From NCBI RefSeq assembly GCF_900109545.1, contig NZ_FOAP01000016.1, positions 124,001 through 188,000 on the forward strand: DNA of 64,000 bases. The letters run 5' to 3'. Shown here in pieces: positions 24,732 to 33,098 of this stretch. Each line of letters begins with the position of its first letter. Positions within the stretch are counted from its first letter, which is position 1. The notes below the pieces were generated by a model, which made no database searches, had not been told where the DNA came from, and worked only from the letters and a program-made list of their open reading frames with translations. The DNA is from Stigmatella aurantiaca (GTDB lineage: Bacteria > Myxococcota > Myxococcia > Myxococcales > Myxococcaceae). The position numbers were made by a program, and so were the translations under genes.

Positions 24732-26129
24732 ATGCAAACGGAGCTGTCTCCCAGCGTGAGCGGATCCCCCAAGGCCATCCAGCAGAACGCACGGCATGCG
24801 GCGAAGGTCGAACGGATTGCCCAGCAGTTGCGGCATCGCAAGAGCACACGGCCCGCGTCCTTCAAGAAGAAGACGCCCCCCCACCAGGTGCCCAAGCGCT
24901 TCGACCAGCGGCGCCTCGACGACAAGATCGACCTGAGCGATCTCGACCAGATCATCGAGATCGACGTGGTGGCGATGACCTGCACGGCCGAGCCCGCGGT
25001 CACCTTCGATGAGGTGGTCCACGCGACGCTGCGCCATGGGCTCGTGCCCATCATCGTCCCCGAGCACAAGACCATCAGCCTGGGCGGCTCCGTCGCGGGG
25101 TGCTCCATCGAGTCCATGTCCTTCCGGCATGGCGGCTTCCACGACACCTGCCTCGAATACGAAATCATCACCGCCAAGGGCGACGTGCTGCGCTGCTCTC
25201 CCGGCGAGAATCCGCTCATCTTCCAGATGATTCACGGCTCGTTCGGAACGCTCGGCGTCCTGTCCCAGCTCAAGTTCAGGCTCGTGCGCGCCGCGCCCTA
25301 TGTCCACGTGAAGTACGAGACGTACGAGACGCTCGAGGCCTTCCAGCAGGCCATCCAGCGCCACTTCACCGCCCAGGACGCGGACTACCTCGACGGGCAG
25401 ATCTTCTCCCCCACGAAGCACGTGCTGTGCGTGGGCCGCTTCGTGGAGAAGGCCCCGTACGTGAGCCGCTACGACTGGCTCAAGGCCTACTGCGAGAGCA
25501 TTCCGCGCCTCAGCGAGGACTACCTCACCGTCTACGACTACCTCTTCCGCTACGACCGGGGCGTCACCCACGTCAAGCCGCGGAGCCTCGTGGGCCGGGC
25601 GCTGTTCGGCAAGCTGATCCACTCGGACAGCGTGCTGAGGGCCGCGGACCGCTTCCACCGCTTCCTGCCGGCGAAGAACCCACCCGTCATCGTGGATGTG
25701 TTCGTCCCCTTCTCGCGCACGGCCCAGTTCATGGACTGGTACCACCGGGAGATTCACTACTACCCGGTGTGGTGCGTGCCGTACCGCCGCATGCGGGACT
25801 ACGAGTGGCTGTCGCCCCGCTGGTGGGCCGGCGTGCAGGATCCGCTGTTCCTGGATCTCGCCGTCTACGGGCTCAAGCAGGAGCCGGGCCGCAACATCTA
25901 CAAGGAGTTCGAGGACGAGCTGCTCCAGGTCAACGGCACCAAGACGCTCATCTCGTACAATTACTATGACGAGCAGACCTTCTGGAGCATCTGGAACAAG
26001 GACACCTACCAGGCGGTGAAACAGTTCACCGACCCGGACAACATCTTCCGGGACCTCTACACGAAGACGTGCCGGGCCGCGCTGGGGCTGGAGGACCCGG
26101 CGCCCAAGCCGGAGGGCTCCGTGCACTGA
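24732..26129 (+). CDS. FAD-binding oxidoreductase, DHCR24 (sterol delta-24 reductase)-like
   Basis: 465 residues from the ATG at 24732, with GGAGGAATGGA ahead. After a basic N-terminus, residues about 85-210 are a PCMH-type FAD domain: VPIIVPEHKTISLGGSVAG, CSIESMSFRHGGFHDTC, YEIITAKGDVLRCSP and GSFGTLGVLSQLKFRLV. These follow the order and spacing of eukaryotic DHCR24. The C-terminal half also matches (FMDWYHREIHYYPVWCVPYR). DHCR24 reduces sterol side-chain double bonds with NADPH. Some myxobacteria make sterols, so this is plausible, but no sterol gene is nearby and a non-sterol substrate is possible. No membrane anchor is seen, unlike the animal enzyme. Confidence 0.8.
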   Translation: MQTELSPSVSGSPKAIQQNARHAAKVERIAQQLRHRKSTRPASFKKKTPPHQVPKRFDQRRLDDKIDLSDLDQIIEIDVVAMTCTAEPAVTFDEVVHATLRHGLVPIIVPEHKTISLGGSVAGCSIESMSFRHGGFHDTCLEYEIITAKGDVLRCSPGENPLIFQMIHGSFGTLGVLSQLKFRLVRAAPYVHVKYETYETLEAFQQAIQRHFTAQDADYLDGQIFSPTKHVLCVGRFVEKAPYVSRYDWLKAYCESIPRLSEDYLTVYDYLFRYDRGVTHVKPRSLVGRALFGKLIHSDSVLRAADRFHRFLPAKNPPVIVDVFVPFSRTAQFMDWYHREIHYYPVWCVPYRRMRDYEWLSPRWWAGVQDPLFLDLAVYGLKQEPGRNIYKEFEDELLQVNGTKTLISYNYYDEQTFWSIWNKDTYQAVKQFTDPDNIFRDLYTKTCRAALGLEDPAPKPEGSVH

Positions 26130-26154
26130 GGCCGCGGCCGGTGCTGGGGACCGC

Positions 26155-26439
26155 TCACCGCAGTCCCCAGTACACCGCCATGCCCACCGCGATGCCGAGC
26201 CAGAGCTTGTGGAACCGCCAGCTCGCCGCCGCGGCCAGCCCCGCCGCCAGGAGCCGCACCCCTGCCTCGCCCCGGTCTCCGGGGAGCGCGGGGACGACGA
26301 GGGCGGAGAAGACGGCGATGGGCACGAAGCGCAGGAAGCGCTTCCAGAAGGGCGGCACGCTGGCGCGCAGCCAGAGCCCCGCCAGCCGCGGCACGTAGGT
26401 GACCACCGCCATTCCCAGGATGACCGGCAAGGCGCTCAT
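26155..26439 (-). CDS. azlD: Branched-chain amino acid exporter small subunit
   Basis: 94 residues from the ATG at 26439, overlapping the azlC stop by four bases. Three to four hydrophobic helices with the AzlD landmarks VTYVPRLAGLWL, PPFWKRFLRFVPIAVFSALV and a C-terminal LWLGIAVGMAVYW. AzlD pairs with AzlC to export branched-chain amino acids or analogues. Inner membrane. Confidence 0.9.
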   Translation of the reverse strand: MSALPVILGMAVVTYVPRLAGLWLRASVPPFWKRFLRFVPIAVFSALVVPALPGDRGEAGVRLLAAGLAAAASWRFHKLWLGIAVGMAVYWGLR

Positions 26440-27143
26440 GACGCTTCCGCCTCCGGAGGGTTCTGTTGCTCGGGCTCCGCCGTGAGGAGCGCCCCGGCCA
26501 GGCTGCCCACCCCTCCCGCGAGCAGGAGCGCCACGCCTCCGGGCAGCACCTGGGAGCCGCCCAGCGCGATCGCGCCCGACAGCACGGCCACCCCGAGCTC
26601 CACCTTCCCGCGCAGCATGGGGATGAGCAGGGCGAGGAAGGCCAGCGGGAACACGAAATCCACCCCGAGCCCCGCCGGATCCGGCAAGCCCTGGCCCAGC
26701 AGCGCCCCCACGAAGGTGAACAGGTTCCACGGCACGAAGACGCTCAGCCCCGCCCCCATCAGATAGGCGAAGGTCGGTTGCGGCTCGGCCAGCACCACCC
26801 CGTAGGCCTCGTCCGTGAGCAGGTGCGCGGCCACCCATCGGCTGGGCCCCGTCAGGGGGAGCCGCTGCGAGAGCGAGAGGCCATAGAGCAGGTGGCGGGC
26901 GTTGAGCAGCAAGGTGGTGAGGACGATCTCCACGCCCGAGGCGCCCGCCGCGAACAGCCCCGCCGCGCTGAACTGGGCCCCGCCCGCGAACACGAGCGCG
27001 CTCAAGAGCTGCGTGTCGAGCACCCCGAGCCCCGCGCCCCGCGCCGTCACCGCGTAGGCGATGGAGAAGGGAATGAACCCCAGCCACAGGGGAATGACCG
27101 TGCGGAAACCCCGGAGGAAGTCACCTGAAGGGGAATGGCCCAT
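26436..27143 (-). CDS. azlC: Branched-chain amino acid exporter large subunit
   Basis: 235 residues. The start FLRGFRTVIPLWLGFIPFSI, QLLSALVFAGGAQFSAAGLF, LLNARHLLYGLSLSQRLP and LLTDEAYGVVL are standard AzlC/YgaZ motifs. Five to seven membrane helices. The azlCD pair is translationally coupled (ATGA at 26436). Divergent from the cyclase operon across 92 bases. No Lrp-type regulator is adjacent. Confidence 0.92.
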   Translation of the reverse strand: MGHSPSGDFLRGFRTVIPLWLGFIPFSIAYAVTARGAGLGVLDTQLLSALVFAGGAQFSAAGLFAAGASGVEIVLTTLLLNARHLLYGLSLSQRLPLTGPSRWVAAHLLTDEAYGVVLAEPQPTFAYLMGAGLSVFVPWNLFTFVGALLGQGLPDPAGLGVDFVFPLAFLALLIPMLRGKVELGVAVLSGAIALGGSQVLPGGVALLLAGGVGSLAGALLTAEPEQQNPPEAEAS

Positions 27144-27235
27144 GCGGCCAACCTACGCAGCGCTGGGGCTCTTTGTCTTGGAGGATCTTGCTCGCCAGGG
27201 CGGCTAGAGTGGGTGGACGTGAGGGCAGGCGCGGC

Positions 27236-29572
27236 ATGGTGAGTGAAACACGGAAGGTCCTGCGGCTGCGCCTGCGCAACCACCTGGTGCAGATGGTGAG
27301 GCTGGCGCTGCTGGCCACGGGGGTGTCCGCGGCGTGCTGGTTCCTGCAGTTGCTGTGGCTGCCGGACATGGAGCGCCAGTTGTACGACAGCGCCCTCACC
27401 ACCTTCACGCGCCGGCACGGCAAGTCCGAAGACATCACCGTGGTGGCCATCGACCAGTCCACCCTCGACTTGGTCCGCGCCAACCGCACCTACGCGCGCA
27501 ACTTCGGCAACTACCCCTGGACGCGCAGCCTTTGGGCCCGTGTGGCCGAGGAGCTGTCGGCGGGCGGCGCCCGGGCCGTGCTGCTCGACGCGGTCATGGA
27601 TGAGCCGGACACGGACCCCAGCGCGGACCTGGCCTTCGCCACGGCGCTACGGGACACCGGCCTGCCCTTCTACCTGGGCGTCTCCAGCCATCCCAGCGCT
27701 CCCACCCTGCCGCGAGTCGAGCCCGTGCAGCGGTTCCCCGCCCCCGCCCCGGCGCCCACTGGCGACGCGCCGGTCCCAGAGGCTCCCAGCGGCGAGTTCG
27801 AGGAAGTGGAGGAGGACGAGGCCCTCCCCGCCGCGGATCTGCTCCAGGTCGCGCAGGCACTTGCCTTCCCAGTGAAGACCGAGGGACGCCCCCTGTCAGG
27901 GCAGGATTCCGAGCGCTACCTGCCCCGCAGCCACCAGCTCGTCCCACCCATCGCCCCGCTGCTCTCCGAGGTGGATGGCTTCGGCCTGGTGGAGGTGGAG
28001 CCAGACCCGGATGGGAGCATGCGGCGTACGCGCTTCGCGTACACGGACGGCACGAACGCGTACGTCACGCTTCCGGTGGCCCTGGTGGCGGACCTCTTCG
28101 GCGCCCAGGAGCTGGCGTTCTCCGGCCGGAAGATGCGCCTGGGCTCGCGCGAGCTGACGGTGAACCCGGACGGCAGCGCGGAGATCGACTATGGCGGCAC
28201 GCTGCACGAGCGCTACCGCGTCATTCCGCTCATCGCCGTGCTGGATGCCTGGGCGCTGCGGCGCGAGGGCAAGCCCACGGGGCTGTCGCCGGACCTGTTC
28301 CGCGGCAAGGTGGTGGTCATCGGCGGCACGGCCCTGGGGGTGGGAGACACGAAGACGACGCCGTTCGGGGCCTCGGTGCCGGGCATGAGCAAGCAGGTGG
28401 CGGTGCTGGACAACCTGCTCGCCGGCCGCTTCATCACCCAAGCCCCCCTCTGGGTGAGCCTGTTGTTCAGCCTGGCGCTGGCGCTGGCCTCGACGGTGGT
28501 GCTCATGACGCTGCGCCGGCCCGGGCTGGAGCTCGCGTGGCTGCTGCTGCTGACTCCAGTCCTCTTCGTCATCATGGGCTACGCTCTGGCCTTCGGCCGG
28601 GTCCACCTGATCACCGCGATACCCACCGTGGCGGGGCTGCTGGCCAGCCTGGGGGCGGTGGCCTCCAACCACCTGTCCGCCAACCGCGAGGCCGCGTTCA
28701 TCCGGCAGGCGTTCAGCCGCTACATGGAGCCGAAGCTCATCGAGCAGATGATCGAGGAGAACCAGCTGCCGCGCCTGGATGGCGAGGCGCGGGAAATCAC
28801 CGCCTTCTTCAGCGACATCCGTGGCTTCTCCACCTTCTCCGAGCGGTTCCGGGAGAATCCGCGCGAGCTGGTCCGCGTGCTCAACATGTACCTGACGCGG
28901 GTCAGCGCCTCGCTGCTCAACGAGGGCGGGTGCCTGGACAAGTACATCGGCGACGCGGTGGTGTGCCTGTTCGGCGCCCCCGTCAACCAAGCGGACCACG
29001 CGGTGCGCGCCTGCCGTGGGGCGCTCCGGGTGAAGGCAGAGGTGGAACAGCTGCGCGAGGAGTTTCGCCAGCAGGGCCTGCCGGATGTCTACACGCGCAT
29101 TGGCCTCAACAGCGCGAAGCTCTTCGTGGGCAACTTCGGCAGCGAGCAGCTCTTCGACTACACCGCCATCGGGGATGGCATGAACCTCGCGGCGCGGCTG
29201 GAGGGCGCGAACAAGGCCTACGGCTCGCTCATCATGATCGGCCCGAGCACCTACGCACGGGCCCAGCACGCCATCGAGGTGCGCGAGCTGGACAACGTGC
29301 GGGTCGCGGGCAAGACGGAGGCGGTGACGGTATACGAGCTGCTGGCGCTCAAGGGCCAGCTGCCCGCCCACACGCGCGAGACGGTGGCGCGCTACCACGA
29401 GGCGCTCGCGCTCTACCGCAAGGCCTACTTCGCCGAGGCGGCCACCGTGCTAGAGACGCGGCTGGAGCAGGACCCGGAGGACGGGCCCACCGCCGCGCTG
29501 CTGGAGCGATGCCGGAAGTATGAGCTGTCTCCTCCTCGCCCCTTCGATGGGGTGACGAACCTGGACAAGTGA
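27236..29572 (+). CDS. CHASE2-domain class III adenylate/guanylate cyclase
   Basis: 778 residues from the ATG at 27236. One membrane helix (about 21-42), then an extracytoplasmic CHASE2 sensor domain to about residue 400 (opening with ITVVAIDQSTLDLVRANR). A Pro/Glu-rich insert lies near residues 165-205. Three more helices (about 405-478) follow, then a class III cyclase domain: FFSDIRGFSTFSERF (metal Asp), LDKYIGDAVVCLFGAP (adenine-site Lys) and YTAIGDGMNLAARLEGANK (transition-state Asn/Arg). The Lys and Asp set favours ATP as substrate. It should turn an outside signal into cAMP. First gene of an operon with an SH3-like secreted protein and an M48 lipoprotein protease. Confidence 0.93.
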   Translation: MVSETRKVLRLRLRNHLVQMVRLALLATGVSAACWFLQLLWLPDMERQLYDSALTTFTRRHGKSEDITVVAIDQSTLDLVRANRTYARNFGNYPWTRSLWARVAEELSAGGARAVLLDAVMDEPDTDPSADLAFATALRDTGLPFYLGVSSHPSAPTLPRVEPVQRFPAPAPAPTGDAPVPEAPSGEFEEVEEDEALPAADLLQVAQALAFPVKTEGRPLSGQDSERYLPRSHQLVPPIAPLLSEVDGFGLVEVEPDPDGSMRRTRFAYTDGTNAYVTLPVALVADLFGAQELAFSGRKMRLGSRELTVNPDGSAEIDYGGTLHERYRVIPLIAVLDAWALRREGKPTGLSPDLFRGKVVVIGGTALGVGDTKTTPFGASVPGMSKQVAVLDNLLAGRFITQAPLWVSLLFSLALALASTVVLMTLRRPGLELAWLLLLTPVLFVIMGYALAFGRVHLITAIPTVAGLLASLGAVASNHLSANREAAFIRQAFSRYMEPKLIEQMIEENQLPRLDGEAREITAFFSDIRGFSTFSERFRENPRELVRVLNMYLTRVSASLLNEGGCLDKYIGDAVVCLFGAPVNQADHAVRACRGALRVKAEVEQLREEFRQQGLPDVYTRIGLNSAKLFVGNFGSEQLFDYTAIGDGMNLAARLEGANKAYGSLIMIGPSTYARAQHAIEVRELDNVRVAGKTEAVTVYELLALKGQLPAHTRETVARYHEALALYRKAYFAEAATVLETRLEQDPEDGPTAALLERCRKYELSPPRPFDGVTNLDK

Positions 29573-29582
29573 GCCGAACCAC

Positions 29583-30134
29583 ATGAGTTCAAGAGCACGA
29601 CTGCTGGGGGCCCTGCTGGTGCTGGGCACCGCGAGCCCAGCGCTGGCCGCCCCGGCGGAGACCACGCTGTACGTGAAGGCCCGCAACACGCGGCTGATGG
29701 CCAGCGCCTCCGCCACCGCCAATGTCCTGGCCGTCCTCCAGCCCGGGCAGGAGGTGAAGTGGCTGGGGGCGGATCCGAAGAACACGCAGTGGCACCGCGT
29801 GCAGGCGGGCACCCAGAAAGGCGTGGTGTTCCAGTCCAACCTGGCCAAGAAGCCCCCCAACCTGGAGCTCGTCGCCCAGGACAAGGGGGTACGGCAGGTG
29901 GACCCGGTGGCCTTCGCCAACTCGGGAGCGGCGGTGAAGGGCCTGGGCCAGGGCGCCATTGAGTACGGCAAAGGCAAGAACGATCCAGGCTACGCGCAAG
30001 CCATCCAGCAGCTCCAGGAACTGGAGACCCTGGCGGAGAAGATTGGCCCTGGGGAACTCGCGGCGCACGCGCGCAAGGCCAAGCTCTTCCCCGTGGTGGG
30101 GCCACAGGCCGTGGCTGGACGAGGTAGCAAGTGA
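29583..30134 (+). CDS. Secreted bacterial SH3-like domain protein
   Basis: 183 residues from the ATG at 29583, ten bases after the cyclase stop. Signal peptide ending SPALA-AP. Residues about 25-85 are a bacterial SH3 domain: ETTLYVKARNTRLMASASAT, VLAVLQPGQEVKWLGAD and WHRVQAGTQKGVVFQSNLA. SH3b domains usually bind peptidoglycan or peptides. The remaining ~95 residues are helical (YAQAIQQLQELETLAEKIGP) and unassigned. Sandwiched between the cyclase and the M48 protease with overlapping ends (GTGA at 30131). Could be the periplasmic ligand of the CHASE2 domain; that is inference. Confidence 0.82.
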   Translation: MSSRARLLGALLVLGTASPALAAPAETTLYVKARNTRLMASASATANVLAVLQPGQEVKWLGADPKNTQWHRVQAGTQKGVVFQSNLAKKPPNLELVAQDKGVRQVDPVAFANSGAAVKGLGQGAIEYGKGKNDPGYAQAIQQLQELETLAEKIGPGELAAHARKAKLFPVVGPQAVAGRGSK

Positions 30135-31048
30135 ACCGGCACCTGCTGCGGCTCTCTGTGATGGGGCTGGGCCTGACGGCCGCCTCGTGCGCAGCCACGA
30201 AGCAATCCCTCCAGCGCCTCGCGTCCGTGGAGGTGGCTCAGTCGGTCAAAGAAAACGTCCGCGAGTTCTCCCAGTGCGACAGGCTGAAAGCCGATATCTC
30301 CTTCCAGGAGGAGTACGACCTGGGCGGTGCGGTCGCCCTGAGCTGGGTCCGGAAAGGTGGCGGGCTCATGCTGGCCAACACCAGCGAGAAGCAACTGCAC
30401 CAGTACCTCAATACCGTGGGGCGCAACCTGGCCGCTCAATCCTCCCGGCCCACGCTGCGGTGGACCTTTGGAGCGCTTCAGGACCCAGAGACCTTCAATG
30501 CGACTTCCGCTCCCGGCGGCTACGTCTTTCTCACCCGGCGTCTCCTTCAGGACGTGGACAACGAGGCCCAACTCGCAGGAGTGCTCGCACACGAAATCGC
30601 GCACATCACCCTCAAGCATGCCCTGCACTCCTATGGCGGCTTCAGGGTGAAGCAATGCCAGGTGGGTGCCTGGACACCCGACACGCCTCTCCTGGGCGAA
30701 GCCCTCGACAAGGGGTCGGAGTGGGTCATCTCCCACATCGCGAAGGGATTCGACAAAGACGACGAATTCGCCGCAGACGCCCTGGCGCTCCATCTCCTCG
30801 TCTCCGCAGGGTACGAGCCCACGGAGTACACAGGCTTCATCGGGAAGATTCCAGAGAGCACGGGAATCACCTCCACACACCCGAAAAAGCCAGAGCGTCT
30901 GAAGCGAATGGTGGCCGTGCTCGAAAAAGCGAAGACGCCCAGCGATGGCTTCTCCGAGTGGCCCACCGGCATGCAGGGGCTCGTGAAGCCCCCGTTGCCC
31001 CCCGCGCTCACCGCGTTGAAGGCCAGCAGCCCCCCGGCCACGAAGTAG
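30131..31048 (+). CDS. M48-family metalloprotease lipoprotein
   Basis: 305 residues from a GTG overlapping the previous stop. Lipobox GLTAASC-AAT. Zinc motif HEIAH at about residue 154 in GVLAHEIAHITLKHAL, with the third ligand Glu in DKDDEFAADALALHLLVSAG. PGGYVFLTRRLLQDVDNEAQ precedes the site as in BepA/YfgC-type M48 proteases. It is soluble apart from the lipid anchor, unlike HtpX. Likely a periplasmic or outer-membrane quality-control protease. Operon position suggests it is regulated with, or acts on, the cyclase sensor. Confidence 0.9.
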   Translation: MNRHLLRLSVMGLGLTAASCAATKQSLQRLASVEVAQSVKENVREFSQCDRLKADISFQEEYDLGGAVALSWVRKGGGLMLANTSEKQLHQYLNTVGRNLAAQSSRPTLRWTFGALQDPETFNATSAPGGYVFLTRRLLQDVDNEAQLAGVLAHEIAHITLKHALHSYGGFRVKQCQVGAWTPDTPLLGEALDKGSEWVISHIAKGFDKDDEFAADALALHLLVSAGYEPTEYTGFIGKIPESTGITSTHPKKPERLKRMVAVLEKAKTPSDGFSEWPTGMQGLVKPPLPPALTALKASSPPATK

Positions 31049-31251
31049 CCGCTGCCGGGTGAGCACACCGTCTTCCCCCGGCCAGCCACCGGAGCGTTGG
31101 CGGCATGACACCGGGCTGCCCGGGGGACGGTGGCAAGCCAACGCAGCGCTTGGACTTGGGTCGTACCCGGAGCCCAGAGCGGTTGCCGGCCTCAGGCCGA
31201 ACCCTCACTGTGCCGGCAAAGCGTCCTGCTGTGTCCAAGGGTCCCTACGTC

Positions 31252-32232
31252 ATGAAGGCCGGTGCGGATTACGATGTCATCATTGTCGGAGGGGGCCCGG
31301 CGGGACTGTCTGCCGCGCTGCTGCTCGGCCGGTGCCGGCGCCGCGTCCTGGTGTGTGACGATGGGCACCCGCGCAATGCGGCCTCTCCGCGCTCGCATGG
31401 CGTCTTCACCCGGGATGGGACGCCCCCGGCGGAGCTGCTGCGGCTCGGACGCGAGCAACTGGTGCCTTACGGCGTCGAGGTGCGCGACGTCCACGTCAAC
31501 GGCGCCCAGTGCGTGGAAGGTGGCTTCCAGGTGGAGCTGATGGGTGGCACCACGCTGCGCTGCCGCCGGCTCTTGCTGGCCACGGGCGTGGTGGATGAGC
31601 TGCCGCCCCTTGCGGGCATCGAGCCCTTCTATGGCCACAGCGTGTGGCATTGTCCCTACTGCGATGGCTGGGAGGCCCGGGATCAGCCCCTCGCCGCGTA
31701 TGGCCATGGCCATGATGGCGCGGAGCTGGCGCTGGGATTGAAGACCTGGACGGACGACATCATCCTGTTCACCGATGGCGGGCCCCCGCCGTCTGACGAG
31801 CACCAGGCGCTGCTGCGCCATGAAGGCATCCCCTGGTATGGCGAGCGCATCGCGAGGCTGGAGGGCTCCGGGAGGCAGCTGGAGCGCGTGGTGCTCGCCA
31901 GCGGAGCGTCCATTCCGCGCCGGGGGCTCTTCTTCCACACGGAGCCACGGCAGCGCGCCCCCCTGGCCGAATCGCTGGGATGCCCCTTCACGCGCCGGGG
32001 CGCGGTGAAGACCGGCAACCTGGAGGACACCGGCATCCCGGGCCTGTATGTCGCCGGAGATGCCGCCCGGGACCTGCAGTTCGTGATTGTCGCCGCGGCC
32101 GAAGGCACCAAGGCGGCCCTTGCCATCAACAAGTCCCTGCGCCTTGAGGACTGCCCAGCCCCCAACCCGTCGCCCGACTCGCCCTTCGCCGTTCCCGAGG
32201 GCCCGGAGGCGGCCGAACCCGCCCCCGCCTAG
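31252..32232 (+). CDS. Thioredoxin-reductase-like FAD/NAD(P) disulfide oxidoreductase
   Basis: 326 residues from the ATG at 31252 (AAGGG upstream). FAD fingerprint DVIIVGGGPAGLSAALLLGR, second dinucleotide region around YGHGHDGAELALGLK, redox pair CPYC in WHCPYCDGWEARDQ, and the C-terminal FAD motif GLYVAGDAA. Layout and length match low-molecular-weight thioredoxin reductases. The CPYCDG redox site and the variant second nucleotide motif place it nearer to GliT/HlmI-like dithiol oxidases and related uncharacterised reductases than to housekeeping TrxB. Ends 42 bases before the AAC(3) gene. A 45-residue Pro/Glu-rich tail follows the core. Confidence 0.88.
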   Translation: MKAGADYDVIIVGGGPAGLSAALLLGRCRRRVLVCDDGHPRNAASPRSHGVFTRDGTPPAELLRLGREQLVPYGVEVRDVHVNGAQCVEGGFQVELMGGTTLRCRRLLLATGVVDELPPLAGIEPFYGHSVWHCPYCDGWEARDQPLAAYGHGHDGAELALGLKTWTDDIILFTDGGPPPSDEHQALLRHEGIPWYGERIARLEGSGRQLERVVLASGASIPRRGLFFHTEPRQRAPLAESLGCPFTRRGAVKTGNLEDTGIPGLYVAGDAARDLQFVIVAAAEGTKAALAINKSLRLEDCPAPNPSPDSPFAVPEGPEAAEPAPA

Positions 32233-32274
32233 CCCTCTATGGATTTGTGGACAGCCCGCCGTGCGGTCAGGACG

Positions 32275-33057
32275 ATGCGCCTCGTGAGCGACTCAAAGAT
32301 TGAGCGGGACCTTCGAAACCTGGGAGTCCGCGAGGGAGGCGTGCTGCTGGTCCACACGTCGTTTCGCGCGGTCCGGCCCGTGGAAGGCGGGCCCCTGGGA
32401 CTGATTGGTGCCCTGCAAGCCGTGCTCGGCCCCCAGGGCACCCTGGTGATGCCCACGATGACGGCCGGCGACACGGTGTTCGATCCACGGTCCACCCCGA
32501 CGGACGCCATGGGAATCACCGCCGAGCTGTTCTGGCGGCAACCGGGGGTCTTGCGAAGCACCCATCCCGGGGGATCCTTCGCCGCCACGGGGCCGCTCGC
32601 TGAGCAGATCTGCGCCCCCCAGCCGCTCTCACCTCCCCACGGGCCGGACAGCCCCGTGGGCCGCGTGCATGCGCTGGCCGGGCAGGTGCTCCTGCTCGGG
32701 GTGACGCACAGCGAGAACACGACGCTGCACCTCGCGGAGGCCCTGGCCGGGGTGCCGTACTCGGTCTCACACCCCTGCGTCGTGGAGGCCGATGGCGAGG
32801 TGAAGACCGTGATGATTCCCGAGACGGACCACTGTTGCCGCGGCTTTCAAACCGCCGACCACTGGCTGCGCGTTCACGCGCTTCAGCGCGAGGGGAAGGT
32901 GGGCAACGCCCACGCCCGCCTCAGCGATGCGCGCAGTCTGGTCATGCTCGCGGTCGAGCACCTCGCCGCAAACCCGCTCACCTTCCTGTGCCCCGCGGGA
33001 ACCGGCTGCGAGGAGTGCGATGCGGCCCACGCGAGCATTCCGCCTCCGGGTGCCTGA
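32275..33057 (+). CDS. Aminoglycoside N(3)-acetyltransferase family protein
   Basis: 260 residues from the ATG at 32275 (CAGGACG upstream). AAC(3) family motifs in order: VLLVHTSFRAVRPVEGG, GTLVMPTMTAGD, VLRSTHPGGSFAATGPLA, LLLGVTHSENTTLHLAEALA and a C-terminal Cys-rich end. The family acetylates the 3-amino group of aminoglycosides with acetyl-CoA, but many genomic members (YokD type) have other or unknown substrates. The final 20 residues carry an extra Cys cluster (CPAGTGCEEC). Probably cotranscribed with the flavoprotein gene upstream. Resistance activity is not established from sequence. Confidence 0.85.
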   Translation: MRLVSDSKIERDLRNLGVREGGVLLVHTSFRAVRPVEGGPLGLIGALQAVLGPQGTLVMPTMTAGDTVFDPRSTPTDAMGITAELFWRQPGVLRSTHPGGSFAATGPLAEQICAPQPLSPPHGPDSPVGRVHALAGQVLLLGVTHSENTTLHLAEALAGVPYSVSHPCVVEADGEVKTVMIPETDHCCRGFQTADHWLRVHALQREGKVGNAHARLSDARSLVMLAVEHLAANPLTFLCPAGTGCEECDAAHASIPPPGA

Positions 33058-33098
33058 GACAGGCTTCGGATGGAGCGGGGACCGGGTTAAAAGCCCCC

